Part shown: piece after piece, positions 33,227 through 42,667 of the stretch
Layout of the letters: each line of letters begins with the position of its first letter
Position numbering within the stretch: position 1 is the stretch's first letter
NCBI RefSeq assembly: GCF_030622045.1
Contig: NZ_CP130886.1
Coordinates: forward strand, 682,001-746,000
Direction of reading: 5' to 3'
Length of the DNA stretch: 64,000 bases
DNA from: Planctellipticum variicoloris
GTDB lineage: Bacteria > Planctomycetota > Planctomycetia > Planctomycetales > Planctomycetaceae
Program-made: the position numbers and the translations under genes
The notes under the pieces: generated by a model
The model's database searches: none
Seen by the model: only the letters and a program-made list of their open reading frames with translations
What the model was told of the DNA's origin: nothing

Positions 33227-34186
33227 ATGACGCAGGTGAATCTGACGGCCAAGAAGATCGTGGCCAACGTCGAAAAGGTCGTCATCGGCAAGCGGCAGGA
33301 GGTGCTGCTTGCCCTGACCGCCTGGCTCTGCGAAGGTCACATTCTGCTCGAAGACGTCCCCGGCGTCGCCAAGACGATGCTCGCGCGGGCGCTCGCCGCC
33401 AGCGTCGGCTGTTCTTTCAAGCGGGTCCAGTGCACCCCCGACCTGCTTCCGACCGACATCACCGGCGCCTCGATCTTCAACCCGAAGACGACCGAGTTCG
33501 AATTCCGCGCCGGTCCCCTCTTTGCCCAGACCGTTCTGGCCGACGAAATCAACCGCACCACGCCCCGCACCCAGGCGGCCCTGCTCGAAGCGATGGCCGA
33601 ACGCCGGGTGACCGTCGACGGCGTCACCTACGAACTCGAACGCCCCTTCCTGGTCATCGCGACCCAGAACCCCGTCGACCACGAAGGGACGTTCCCGCTC
33701 CCCGAGGCGCAGCTCGACCGCTTTCTCGTTCGGCTGTCCCTCGGCTATCCCGAGGAAGAGGAGGAACGGCGGATGCTGGAGTTGCTGCGCAAGGAGCATC
33801 CGATTGATCGCCTCGATGCAGTCGTTTCCGCCGCCGAGATGATCGCCTGCCAGCAGGCCGTCCGCGAAGTCTACGTCGATCCCAAGGTCCGGGACTACAT
33901 CGTGCAGCTCATTCGCAATACGCGGGAGCATCCGGACATTGCCCTCGGCGGCAGTCCCCGGGCCTCGATGGCGCTCTACCGGGCCGCCCAGGCGCGGGCC
34001 GCAATCCGCGACCACGATTTCGTCCTGCCCGACGACGTGAAGCGAGTCGCCCAGGCGGTCCTGTCACACCGCCTGATCGTCCGCCCCGAAAGCCGCCTGC
34101 GGAAGATCACCGCCGCCAGCGTGGTCACCGAGATCCTGGAAGAGACCTCCATTCCCACCGTCTCTTCCACGGCAGGCGCCTCATGA
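33227..34186 (+). CDS. moxR: MoxR-family AAA+ ATPase
   Basis: A 319-residue ATPase of the MoxR subfamily (AAA_3/AAA_lid_2). Walker A LEDVPGVAKT at 41-50, Walker B VLADEINR at 103-110, sensor 1 IATQNPV, and arginine finger region DRFLVRLSLGYP; the lid follows. Together with the next two genes it forms the standard MoxR-DUF58-DUF4129 set, in which MoxR acts as a chaperone for membrane-linked protein maturation. ATG 33227 follows GAGGA at 8 bases; a GTG at 33203 is less likely. It overlaps the DUF58 start by 4 bases (ATGA). Cellular target is not known. Confidence 0.95.
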   Translation: MTQVNLTAKKIVANVEKVVIGKRQEVLLALTAWLCEGHILLEDVPGVAKTMLARALAASVGCSFKRVQCTPDLLPTDITGASIFNPKTTEFEFRAGPLFAQTVLADEINRTTPRTQAALLEAMAERRVTVDGVTYELERPFLVIATQNPVDHEGTFPLPEAQLDRFLVRLSLGYPEEEEERRMLELLRKEHPIDRLDAVVSAAEMIACQQAVREVYVDPKVRDYIVQLIRNTREHPDIALGGSPRASMALYRAAQARAAIRDHDFVLPDDVKRVAQAVLSHRLIVRPESRLRKITAASVVTEILEETSIPTVSSTAGAS

Positions 34187-35490
34187 GATGGATCCTCGGG
34201 GCCATCCTGCTGCTGATCGTCGGCATGGTGTTCCAGCTCGGGCTGCTGGTCTACGCGATGTACGTCCTTCTGGGCGTGCTCGTCGTCAGCCGGTATCTGG
34301 CCCGCGAGTGGATTCAGAACGTCGTCGTCACCCGCGAATGCAGCCGCCTGACGGCCCGGATCGGCGAGACGGTCGCGGTCATTGTCACGCTGAAAAACTC
34401 CGGGCGCTGGCCAATTCCCTGGCTGCTCGTGGAAGATTCCGTCCCGCGCGACGCCCTCGCCGAGCGACCTCCGCGGATCACGCTGGAGGGCAAGCGGGTT
34501 GGAATTCTCCAATTTTCAGCGGGCGGCGAGAAACGCCTGCTGTACCAGGTGACGTTCAACCGCCGGGGCTATTATCAGCTCGGACCGCTGCTGCTGGAGA
34601 GCGGCGACCTGTTCGGGCTGCATCGCCGGTTCCGCGTCGAATCGGAGCCGCACTACGTGCTCGTCTATCCCCGCGTGGTCGCCATTGAGGGCTACAACAT
34701 CGCCTCCCGCCGGCCAATCGGCGAAGTCCGTCTGACGTATCGCCTGTTCGAAGATCCGACGCGCATCGCCGGCGTCCGCGAGTACCGGGCGGGCGATTCC
34801 CTCAACCGCATCCACTGGCGGGCCACCGCCCGGACTGGGGCTCTGCACTCAAAGGTCTACGAACCGTCGTGCGTGGCCGGCATGACGCTGCTGCTCGACT
34901 TCCATCGCGACAGCTACCCGGCACGTGGAGAGCCGCATCGTTCCGATCTGGCGGTGACGACGGCTGCGTCGCTCGCGAACGCCGTGTATCAGCTCGGACA
35001 GCAGTTTGGCCTGATGACCAACGGCCGCGACGCTGCCGACCGGATCCGCCAGGAAGGGGCGCGCCACGAGTTCCGGACCCGCGCGATGGCCAAGGACTCG
35101 ACCGGCATGCTCGATCAGAACGACCGTCTCCGCCCGGTCGTCGTGGAAACCCGCCGGGGAGCCGAACAGCTCCAGCGGATTCTGGAGACGCTGGCCCGCG
35201 TCGAGCTGACCGACGGTCTGACCTTCCCGCAGTTCACGCAGGAAGTCGCCAGCCGGATGCCGCGCGACGCGACCGTCGTGGCGATCCTGTCGGAGGTCCC
35301 CCCCGAGACGGCGATTGCGCTCGGCAACCTGCGTCGTTCCGGCTTCGCGGTGACTGCGGTCCTGACTTTGCCCAACGATGACCGTACGAACGAAGGGGCC
35401 GGCCGGCTGATGGCCGAAGGGGTCAGCATCCGCAGCATCGGCAACGAAGTGGAGATCTCCAGTCTCTGCGGCGAACAGTGGGTGAGGTGA
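34183..35490 (+). CDS. DUF58 membrane protein
   Basis: A 435-residue protein. Two membrane helices at the N-terminus (residues 4-40), a beta-rich region at 45-170 (RECSRLTARIGETVAVIVTLKN, RRGYYQLGPLLLESGDLFGL), then the DUF58 core (VREYRAGDSLNRIHWRATARTG, SKVYEP) and a vWA-like C-terminal part (MTLLLDFHRDS). The DUF58 motif GDSLNRIHWRATAR is intact. Members work with MoxR ATPases, often in cell envelope assembly. Translationally coupled with moxR (4-base overlap) and with the DUF4129 gene (4-base gap). Confidence 0.93.
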   Translation: MRWILGAILLLIVGMVFQLGLLVYAMYVLLGVLVVSRYLAREWIQNVVVTRECSRLTARIGETVAVIVTLKNSGRWPIPWLLVEDSVPRDALAERPPRITLEGKRVGILQFSAGGEKRLLYQVTFNRRGYYQLGPLLLESGDLFGLHRRFRVESEPHYVLVYPRVVAIEGYNIASRRPIGEVRLTYRLFEDPTRIAGVREYRAGDSLNRIHWRATARTGALHSKVYEPSCVAGMTLLLDFHRDSYPARGEPHRSDLAVTTAASLANAVYQLGQQFGLMTNGRDAADRIRQEGARHEFRTRAMAKDSTGMLDQNDRLRPVVVETRRGAEQLQRILETLARVELTDGLTFPQFTQEVASRMPRDATVVAILSEVPPETAIALGNLRRSGFAVTAVLTLPNDDRTNEGAGRLMAEGVSIRSIGNEVEISSLCGEQWVR

Positions 35491-35494
35491 CGTC

Positions 35495-37342
35495 ATGGCG
35501 AAAGTGCGCCGCGAGAAAACGCTCGCCGATTACGTGGTCATCGCCATCAGCCCGGCGCTGATCATGCTGCTCGTGGGGAGCCTCTCATTCTTTCTGCTGG
35601 AAGCCAGCTACGCCGGCGAGCACCGGGAGCGGATGCAGTGGGTGCTGTTCTGGTTCGTCTTCGGCGCTGTCCTCGTGGCGCGGATCGGCATCGAGCAGAG
35701 TCCGGAATACGCCGGCCTGTTTGGCGGCGTCCTGGCCGCCGCGGCGGGACTGTTCTGTCTGCGATTTCTGGATTCCGTCGTCATTGCCGGCCTGCTGCTG
35801 GCGGTGATCTCCTGGTGCTCCTGGAAACTCACCTGGGACTGCACGCTGATCGATGACAGCGAAGACGCCTCGGGCGAAGGTCTGCTGCAGGCAGCCGGGC
35901 TCGATCAGGAGTCGGCCGACCGATCGAACCAGAACGGAGCTTTGCCATCGAAGGTCGCACAACCGGACGAAGATTCGGAAACGGTATCCGAAGATCGCCC
36001 GAAGCGCGCCCATGCCCCGGGCTTGTGGGTCATCTACTTCTCGCTGGCGGCGTTGCCGTTGTTCGGCATCGGGCAGCTCTTCATCCCGGCGGCGGACGCC
36101 GGGCGCCGGTCGTGGGGCTTTCAGCTTCTGGCGGTCTACGTGGCCTCGGCCCTGGGGTTGCTGCTGACCACCAGTTTTCTCGGGCTGCGGCGTTACCTCC
36201 GACAACGTAAGCTGCAGATGCCCGCCGCGATGACCCGCGCCTGGCTGGGCATGGGGGCCGGTCTGGCGCTGGTACTCCTGCTGCTGGCGCTGCTGCTCCC
36301 GCGACCGCAGGGGGAATACTCCGTCACCGGCCTGGTCGACAAATTGGACGCCAAAGTCCGCGAAGCCTCGCAGTACGCGATGCTCGGCAAAGACCGCGGC
36401 GAAGGGGAAGGCCGCCGGATTGGCCAGCAGGATCCTCAGGCCCAGAAACCCGGCGAAGGGGGCAAGCCCGCCGATCGACAAGCAGAGCCGCAGGGCAAAG
36501 ATCAGCAGACCGACGGCAAACGCGACGAGCATGCAGCGTCCGGAAAGTCTGAGAATCAGCCGGGGAAACCTCCGCAGGACGGCGGTTCCGGCAAATCCAG
36601 CGGCCAGGGGAAACAACAATCGCAGCAGTCGGGGCAGCAGCAACAAGGACAGCAGAAAGCTCCGCAACAGGGGCAGCCTCAGGCCCAGCCTGGACAGCCG
36701 AAACAACCGAATCAGCAGGAGCAGGCTCAGCAGAACGGCGGGAAAGGCCGGAATCAGCCCGCTCAACAGCCGCAGGCCCCGCAGCCGCAGACTCCGCCGA
36801 CTCCGCCGTCGTCCAACTGGCTCGGCTGGTTCGCCTCGTGGTTCCGCTGGCTGATCTACGCGGCGATGGCGATTGCGGTGCTCATCGTCGCGTACCGCAA
36901 CCGGCAGGCGATGCTCGCCTTCGTCCGCCGGCCGTGGGCGGAACTGCTCAACCTGTGGAATTCGCTGTGGGGCTGGAAGACCGGCGCTGCCGAAGGGGAA
37001 GCTGGAGAGAACGCGGAATCCGCCGTTCCTCCCCGGCCGTTTGCCTCATTCGAAAATCCGTTCTTCAGCGGCGCGGACCGGCGGATGACGCCGGCCCAGC
37101 TCACGCTCTACACATACGAAGCATTGGAGGCCTGGTCGCGCGAGCAGGCGGTCGAGCGATCCCCGGACCAGACGCCGCTGGAATTCGCCGACGAACTGGG
37201 CCGGCACGTTCCCGCGCTGGCGAAGGACGTCGGGCAGACGGTCCAGCTTTACGCGCGCGTGGTCTATGCCCGGAAAGAGCCGGGCCGGGAGAGCATGCAG
37301 GTGCTGGAGCGGTTGTGGCGGCGGATGCAGGGGGCGGGGTGA
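35495..37342 (+). CDS. DUF4129-containing membrane protein with Gln-rich linker
   Basis: A 615-residue protein, last of the MoxR operon. The N-terminal half has about six membrane helices (VVIAISPALIMLLVGSLSFFLL, LFWFVFGAVLVARIG, and so on). A transglutaminase-like domain, present in many relatives, is missing here. Residues about 310-430 are a very polar, Gln/Gly/Pro/Ser-rich linker (QQSGQQQQGQQKAPQQGQPQ), probably periplasmic and flexible. A further helix (WLIYAAMAIAVLIVAYRN) leads to the C-terminal DUF4129 part (TYEALEAWSREQAVERSPDQTPLEFADELG). It would form the envelope anchor of the MoxR/DUF58 system. ATG 35495 follows the DUF58 stop by 4 bases. Confidence 0.88.
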   Translation: MAKVRREKTLADYVVIAISPALIMLLVGSLSFFLLEASYAGEHRERMQWVLFWFVFGAVLVARIGIEQSPEYAGLFGGVLAAAAGLFCLRFLDSVVIAGLLLAVISWCSWKLTWDCTLIDDSEDASGEGLLQAAGLDQESADRSNQNGALPSKVAQPDEDSETVSEDRPKRAHAPGLWVIYFSLAALPLFGIGQLFIPAADAGRRSWGFQLLAVYVASALGLLLTTSFLGLRRYLRQRKLQMPAAMTRAWLGMGAGLALVLLLLALLLPRPQGEYSVTGLVDKLDAKVREASQYAMLGKDRGEGEGRRIGQQDPQAQKPGEGGKPADRQAEPQGKDQQTDGKRDEHAASGKSENQPGKPPQDGGSGKSSGQGKQQSQQSGQQQQGQQKAPQQGQPQAQPGQPKQPNQQEQAQQNGGKGRNQPAQQPQAPQPQTPPTPPSSNWLGWFASWFRWLIYAAMAIAVLIVAYRNRQAMLAFVRRPWAELLNLWNSLWGWKTGAAEGEAGENAESAVPPRPFASFENPFFSGADRRMTPAQLTLYTYEALEAWSREQAVERSPDQTPLEFADELGRHVPALAKDVGQTVQLYARVVYARKEPGRESMQVLERLWRRMQGAG

Positions 37343-37529
37343 CAACACGCCCTCAGGAGAAACCCCCCGCCCCGGGGTTCGCGTCCAGGGCTATTGACTC
37401 TATCCACGCCTTCCGGGGCTCAGGAGTCGCTCTCGACGACACCAGGCCATTCGACATTTCACTTCTCGGCGTCTTTGCGTCCCTCTCCGCGCCTTTGCGT
37501 GAAACTTTTTCTTCACGGGGCTCACGCCC

Positions 37530-39710
37530 CTACCGCCGCACCTCCGCCAAGATCACCGTTGCGTCGAATTCCAGCGAGCCCCGGCGGATCGTCAGGCTGG
37601 TGGGGGCGCCGGCCCGGGAGCGGCTGATCTCGTCGATCAGATCCTTCGGCTGCAGCACTTCTTTCGGGCCGAATCGCAGCACGACGTCGCCGGCCCGCAG
37701 ACCGGCCCGCTCGGCGGGGCCGCCCTTGATGACCCGAGCGATCCCGTAACCCGCCTCGTTGTAGGTCCGGTCGATCACCACACCGAGATAGGCCTTGGGA
37801 GGCGCGCCGGTCAGCGAACGACTGACATTCGCCGGTCGACCGGCGTCGGCTGGCTGGGCTCCGGCACGCTCGATCGGTGCGAGCTGCGCCAGGGACTCGG
37901 AAACGTCGCCCGACGCCGACGGCTGCGGTCGTTCTTCGGCGGTGGCGATCTCGGCGACGATGTCGGCCGTATACCGGGCCAGTTTGCCCATGCCGGGGAT
38001 GTTGAGCGTCTCGAAGTCATCGTCCGGGCGGTGATACTGCGGATGAAAGCCGGTAAACAGGTGCAGCACCGGGACTCCGCGTTCGTAGAACGACGCGTGG
38101 TCGCTCGGGCCGTAACCGCTCGGTCGATGCCGGAGCTTGAGGTCGTAGGCTGCGCCCAGGCGATCGACCATCTCGGAAAACTGGCGGGCCGTGCCGGTGC
38201 CGTACATCGTCAGTTCGTCCTTGCGCAGCCGCCCGACCATGTCGAGATTGACCATCGCGACGGTCTGCTGCAGCGGGACGAGTGGATTCTGCACGTAGCG
38301 CTTGCTGCCGATCAGTCCCATTTCCTCGGCCGTGAACGCCATAAACAGCACATGCCGGCGGAGCGGTTCCGGACGGGCCGCCAGCAGACGGGCGATTTCC
38401 ATCAGGACTGCGGTTCCCGACGCGTTGTCATCCGCCCCGTTGTGAATTGCCTTGCCCCCTTCCGAAGAGAGCGAACCCCAGCCCCCCAGGCCCAGATGAT
38501 CGTAGTGAGCACCGACGACTACAACTTCACCATCGGCCGGGTCAGTCCCAGGCAGGGCCGCAATGACGTTTTTCAAGGTCCGACCTTTGGGGATCACTGA
38601 GACGGCGCCCTGCAGGTTCCATCCGGTCAGCGGTCGACTCTGGGCCTGGCCGCTTTCGTCGATCTGCTTCTCAAGGCTCTCCAGGGATTCGCCAAGCGCC
38701 AACTCGACCAGCGGCTCAACGGCCGACCGGCGGCAATGGACCACGGGGATGCGCCGTCGGCCCAGACTCGTGCCGACCTGAAACTGCAGCAGGGGATCGA
38801 TGGCGTTCTCGTCCGGTTCGCTTCCGCGATGTTCGAGTCTGCGGGTTTCGATTTCGTGGGCGTCGGTCACCAGGATCACGGCGGCCGCACCGTGGTCGGC
38901 GGCATTGCTGACCTTCTGGGCGAAGAATGCGTACTGAGTATGCTGCAGGCCCTCGAACTTGCTGTCCGGGTCGCTCTGCTGCGGCTCATGCCGAAGGATG
39001 ATGACGGCTTTGCCCTGCACGTCGAGCTCGTGATAGTCGTCGTATTCGAGCGGCGGAGCGGTGATGCCGTAGCCGACGAAGACCAGCGGCACGTTGAAAT
39101 TGGCCGAACCGCTCAGCGAGAGGGGCGTGAATTCGCGGCCGACGCTCCAGGCCGTCTCGTTGCCGTCCGGTCCGGAGATCTTGAGTTCGTTGGTGGAACC
39201 CAGCCCCAGTTTCGGCGTCAGCATAAACTCGTGGTAGGGCTGCCCGTCGTAGAGATCCGTGCGGAGTCCGGCCTGGCCGAAGGCGCTCGCAATATACTCA
39301 GCCGCCTGATCGAGCCCCTCGGTGCCGACCCCGCGTCCCTGGCGATCGTCGTGGGACAGATAGGCCACATCTTCACTGAGCCGGGCTTCGACGGCGGCGT
39401 CTGCGATATCGATGGCCAGCGGTTCGTAACCGGTTGCGGGCTTCAGCGGATGAGCGGCGACAACCGGCTTCTCGGCAGTCACGGGAACGGGAGCGGGGGC
39501 AGCCGCACGGACGATATTCACGGGAGCCGGTCTTTGTGGCGTCGACGCGTTCCGCGTGGATTCGCCCGGCAGCGGATCGGCGGCGATCCAGCCGACGATC
39601 ACGGCGCACGGCAAAGCGACCAGCAGTCCGAGCAGCGTCAGCCGGCGCTGGAAGCGGTCGGCGGCGGATTCCACCAGCGGGAGTTTGGAGATTGTCGTCT
39701 GCACGTTCAC
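37530..39710 (-). CDS. Membrane-anchored M28 aminopeptidase with C-terminal PDZ domain
   Basis: A 726-residue protein from GTG 39710. N-terminal anchor helix at about 26-43 (LTLLGLLVALPCAVIVGWIA), then a PA-domain-like insert (ALNVPLVFVGYGITAPP region) and the M28 zinc peptidase: His/Asp ligands in GAHYDHLG (400-407) and NGADDNASG (424-432), catalytic Glu pair in FTAEEMGLIGS, Asp in MVNLDMVGR and His in GPSDHASF. The C-terminus is a PDZ domain with the YLGV-type binding loop (AYLGVVIDRTYNEAGYG) and AGLRAGDVVLRFG. Likely periplasmic aminopeptidase or carboxypeptidase. The frame stays open to 40016, adding 102 residues that are not protein-like, so the start is uncertain. Divergent from the sugar ABC operon. 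Confidence 0.85.
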   Translation of the reverse strand: MNVQTTISKLPLVESAADRFQRRLTLLGLLVALPCAVIVGWIAADPLPGESTRNASTPQRPAPVNIVRAAAPAPVPVTAEKPVVAAHPLKPATGYEPLAIDIADAAVEARLSEDVAYLSHDDRQGRGVGTEGLDQAAEYIASAFGQAGLRTDLYDGQPYHEFMLTPKLGLGSTNELKISGPDGNETAWSVGREFTPLSLSGSANFNVPLVFVGYGITAPPLEYDDYHELDVQGKAVIILRHEPQQSDPDSKFEGLQHTQYAFFAQKVSNAADHGAAAVILVTDAHEIETRRLEHRGSEPDENAIDPLLQFQVGTSLGRRRIPVVHCRRSAVEPLVELALGESLESLEKQIDESGQAQSRPLTGWNLQGAVSVIPKGRTLKNVIAALPGTDPADGEVVVVGAHYDHLGLGGWGSLSSEGGKAIHNGADDNASGTAVLMEIARLLAARPEPLRRHVLFMAFTAEEMGLIGSKRYVQNPLVPLQQTVAMVNLDMVGRLRKDELTMYGTGTARQFSEMVDRLGAAYDLKLRHRPSGYGPSDHASFYERGVPVLHLFTGFHPQYHRPDDDFETLNIPGMGKLARYTADIVAEIATAEERPQPSASGDVSESLAQLAPIERAGAQPADAGRPANVSRSLTGAPPKAYLGVVIDRTYNEAGYGIARVIKGGPAERAGLRAGDVVLRFGPKEVLQPKDLIDEISRSRAGAPTSLTIRRGSLEFDATVILAEVRR

Positions 39711-40042
39711 ACCATCTGCACGAGTCACCGGGGCAGTCCAGCTTTTCAGGCTAATCCCCTCCGGCGACCGTTGTAAACCGGGGTTTTTCTGTGGCAGAGG
39801 GAGTTTTCTCGTGTTCGTGCGGCGCCGAACCGCAAGGTGCAAAGATTCCGAAACAGGATGATCGGGAGCCTGAACAACCCGGCGGAAATCCGGGGTCGGA
39901 CGCGGAAGCTGCGGATGTTCCAGCATGGTTTGGCGACGAGTCCGCTCGAACGCTACGATAGGGCTTCCATCGGCAGTCTCGCATGTCTTTGCGATGACTT
40001 CTCCGGTCTCTTCCATTGATGATCATTCCGGGAGCCTCTTCC
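39711..40042. promoter_or_regulatory. Divergent intergenic region before the sugar ABC operon
   Basis: 332 bases, with the open minus-strand extension of the peptidase frame running through most of it. No terminators or clear promoter elements were found; the ribosome binding site CGGGAG (40029-40034) precedes the first ABC gene. Confidence 0.4.
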
Positions 40043-41035
40043 ATGAAGCGATGTCTGGTGCTGGCGTGTGCCGTGATTCTGGCCGCAGGCTGTTCCGGCG
40101 GCGGCGGTGCAACCCCCGCCGGCACGGCCGACGGCGGAACGAAAACGCTCCGGATCGCAATGATTCCCAAAGGAACCACTCACGAATTCTGGCGGTCGGT
40201 CCACGCCGGCGCCGAGAAGGCGGCGAAGGAACTGGGGGGCGTGGAAATCCTCTGGAAAGGCCCCGCGACCGAGGACGATCGCGAAAGCCAGATCAGCCTG
40301 GTGCAGGAATTCATCGTTCAGAAAGTCGACGGCATCTGCCTGGCGCCGCTCGATGCCGCGGCCCTGGTGCCATATGTTGAGGAATCCGTCGAAAAGAAGA
40401 TCCCGGTCGTGGTCTTCGACAGCGGGCTTGCGAAAGAGGACGCGATCGTCTCCTACGTGGCGACCGACAATCGCAAAGGGGGAGAACTTGCCGCGCACCG
40501 CCTGGCGGAAGTTCTGGGCAAGCAGGGCAACGTCATCATGCTTCGATACAACAAAGGGAGCGAGAGCACCGAGCAGCGAGAAGAGGGCTTCCTGGAAACT
40601 CTTTCGAAGGATTATCCGGACATCAAGGTCCTTTCGTCGGACCAGTATGCGGGGACCAAACCCGAACAATCGCTGGCCAACGCCGACCAGATTCTGCGCA
40701 AGTACAAGGACGAAGTGAATGGGATCTTCGCGGTCTGCGAGCCCAACGCAACCGGCGTTCTGAAAGCCTTGGAGAATCTCGATCTGGCGACCAAGGTCAA
40801 GTTTGTTGCCTTCGACCCAAACGCCCCGCTGATCGCCGGGCTGGAAGCGAAGAAGGTCGACGGGATCGTCCTGCAGGACCCCGTCACGATGGGCTACGAT
40901 TCTGTAATGGCGATGGTCAAGCACCTTCGCGGCGAAAAGGTCGAGAAGCGGATCAGCACCGGCGAGTACGTCGCCACGCCGGAGAACATGCACGACGAGC
41001 AGATGACGAAACTGCTCAAACCGGAGCAGCACTGA
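40043..41035 (+). CDS. Sugar ABC transporter substrate-binding lipoprotein (RbsB/CUT2 type)
   Basis: A 330-residue periplasmic binding protein (peripla_BP_4). Lipobox ILAAGC with Cys17, a Gly-rich linker, then two Rossmann lobes: LRIAMIPKGTTHEFWRSVHAGAEKAAKE, the hinge DGICLAPLDAAAL, KKIPVVVFDSG, VATDNRKGGELA, and VNGIFAVCEPNATGVLKAL, KFVAFDPNAPLIAGLE. The family binds pentoses or hexoses (ribose, xylose, galactose, allose) and sometimes inositol. It is the first gene of an importer with the ATPase and permease genes downstream. ATG 40043 is preceded by CGGGAG. Sugar identity cannot be read from the sequence. Confidence 0.92.
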   Translation: MKRCLVLACAVILAAGCSGGGGATPAGTADGGTKTLRIAMIPKGTTHEFWRSVHAGAEKAAKELGGVEILWKGPATEDDRESQISLVQEFIVQKVDGICLAPLDAAALVPYVEESVEKKIPVVVFDSGLAKEDAIVSYVATDNRKGGELAAHRLAEVLGKQGNVIMLRYNKGSESTEQREEGFLETLSKDYPDIKVLSSDQYAGTKPEQSLANADQILRKYKDEVNGIFAVCEPNATGVLKALENLDLATKVKFVAFDPNAPLIAGLEAKKVDGIVLQDPVTMGYDSVMAMVKHLRGEKVEKRISTGEYVATPENMHDEQMTKLLKPEQH

Positions 41036-41099
41036 CGGGTGTTGAGCGTCGAGCATCGAGCGTTGAGGGACAGAGTCAAATTCTGCGGTCTTGCGTATT

Positions 41100-41141
<42 letters not shown>

Positions 41142-41176
41142 GAGTAGCCTCACGTCTCCAGCTCCACGGCCTGCCC

Positions 41177-42667
41177 ATGTCCCTCCTTCAGATGACCGGT
41201 GTTTCGAAACGCTTCGGCGGGACGCAGGCCCTGCGGAACGTGTCGCTCTCCGTACTGCCCGGGCGGGTGCTGGCGCTCATTGGCGAGAACGGGGCGGGCA
41301 AAAGCACGCTGATGAAAATCCTCAGCGGGGCGCATCCGCCCGATTCGGGAGTGATGCAGCTCGACGGCCGGCCCTATGCACCGTCCGGGCCGCTGGGCGC
41401 CCGGCGGGCCGGGGTCGCGATGATCTACCAGGAGCTGAACCTCGCCCCGCATCTGTCGGTCGAGGACAACATCATGCTCGGGCAGGAGGCCCGCCGGTTT
41501 GGCTGTCTACTGCGGCGGTCGGTACAGCGACCGCGGGTCCGCGAGGCGCTCGACTGGCTGGGACATCCCGACCTCCGGCCGGAGACCCCCGTCGGCGAAC
41601 TCTCCGTGGCGGCCCAGCAGCTTGTGGAAATCGCCCGGGCTCTGGTGCTCGACGCCAAGGTGATCGTTTTCGACGAGCCGACCAGTTCGCTTCCGCAGCG
41701 CGACGTGCGGCGGCTGTTCGAAGTCGTTCGGCGACTGAAGGAGCAGGGGCGGGGAATCGTTTATATCAGCCACTTTCTCGAAGAAGTCCGGGAACTGTGT
41801 GATGACTATGCCGTTTTGAGGGACGGAGAATCCGTCGGTTCCGGCGATCTGGCAGGAGTGACGGAAGAGCAGATCGTCTCGCTGATGGTGGGGCGTACGG
41901 TCGAGGAGCTGTTCCCCAGCGTGCCTCACACGGCCGGTGACACTGTTCTGCAGGTGAAAGACCTCTCCGGCCGGCGGTCCCCGCGGGATGTACGACTGGA
42001 ATTGAAACGGGGAGAGATCTTCGGCCTGGCGGGCCTCGTCGGAGCGGGGCGGACTGAACTGATCCGCTGCCTGTTCGGACTCGACGCCGTTCGATCGGGC
42101 CGCGTGCAGGTCGCGGCGCTGACGCCGGCGGCTTCGCCCCGGAGCCGGATGCAGGCCGGTCTGGGAATGGTCTCCGAGGACCGCAAGCGGGAGGGGCTGG
42201 CGCAGGGGCAGTCGATCGCCGACAATCTGACGCTCAGCCGGCTGTCCCCCTATGCCAGCGCCGGCTGGTTGAATCTGAGCCGACGGCGGGAAGCCGTCTC
42301 CCACTGGCTGCGGCGGCTGCAGGTCAAATGCAGGGACCAGGAACAGATGATCGGCGAGCTGTCGGGCGGCAATCAGCAGAAAGTGGCGATCGCCCGCGTG
42401 CTGCATCAGGGAGCCGAGATTCTGCTGCTTGACGAGCCGACGCGCGGGATCGATGTGGGAACCAAGTCGGAGATCTATCGGCTGATGGGCGAACTGGCCG
42501 CCTCCGGTAAGACGGTCCTCTTTGTCAGCTCGTACCTGACCGAGCTGCTGGCAGTCTGCGACCGGATCGGCGTGATGAGCCGGGGACGTCTGCGGGAAGT
42601 CCGTCCAACCGGCGAGTGGACTGAAGAGTCAATCATGAATGTCGCCGTCAGTGGAGAGGGAGAGTAG
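41177..42667 (+). CDS. Sugar ABC transporter ATPase (RbsA type, two ATPase domains)
   Basis: A 496-residue fused double ABC ATPase. First domain: Walker A GENGAGKST, signature GELSVAAQQLVEIARAL (degenerate LSGGQ, here LSVAAQQ), Walker B VIVFDEPTSSL. Second domain: Walker A is replaced by GLVGAGRTE, a known degenerate form in RbsA/MglA proteins, signature LSGGNQQKVAIARVL and Walker B ILLLDEPTRGID. The cytoplasmic subunit powers import of the sugar caught by the binding protein. The N-terminal part starts at ATG 41177. Stop codon overlaps nothing; the permease ATG begins the next base. Confidence 0.93.
   Translation: MSLLQMTGVSKRFGGTQALRNVSLSVLPGRVLALIGENGAGKSTLMKILSGAHPPDSGVMQLDGRPYAPSGPLGARRAGVAMIYQELNLAPHLSVEDNIMLGQEARRFGCLLRRSVQRPRVREALDWLGHPDLRPETPVGELSVAAQQLVEIARALVLDAKVIVFDEPTSSLPQRDVRRLFEVVRRLKEQGRGIVYISHFLEEVRELCDDYAVLRDGESVGSGDLAGVTEEQIVSLMVGRTVEELFPSVPHTAGDTVLQVKDLSGRRSPRDVRLELKRGEIFGLAGLVGAGRTELIRCLFGLDAVRSGRVQVAALTPAASPRSRMQAGLGMVSEDRKREGLAQGQSIADNLTLSRLSPYASAGWLNLSRRREAVSHWLRRLQVKCRDQEQMIGELSGGNQQKVAIARVLHQGAEILLLDEPTRGIDVGTKSEIYRLMGELAASGKTVLFVSSYLTELLAVCDRIGVMSRGRLREVRPTGEWTEESIMNVAVSGEGE

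Noticed and set aside
39711-40016. 102-residue N-terminal extension of the M28 peptidase
   Set aside because: The extension contains no signal or domain, lies in the divergent promoter region, and the membrane anchor starts soon after GTG 39710.
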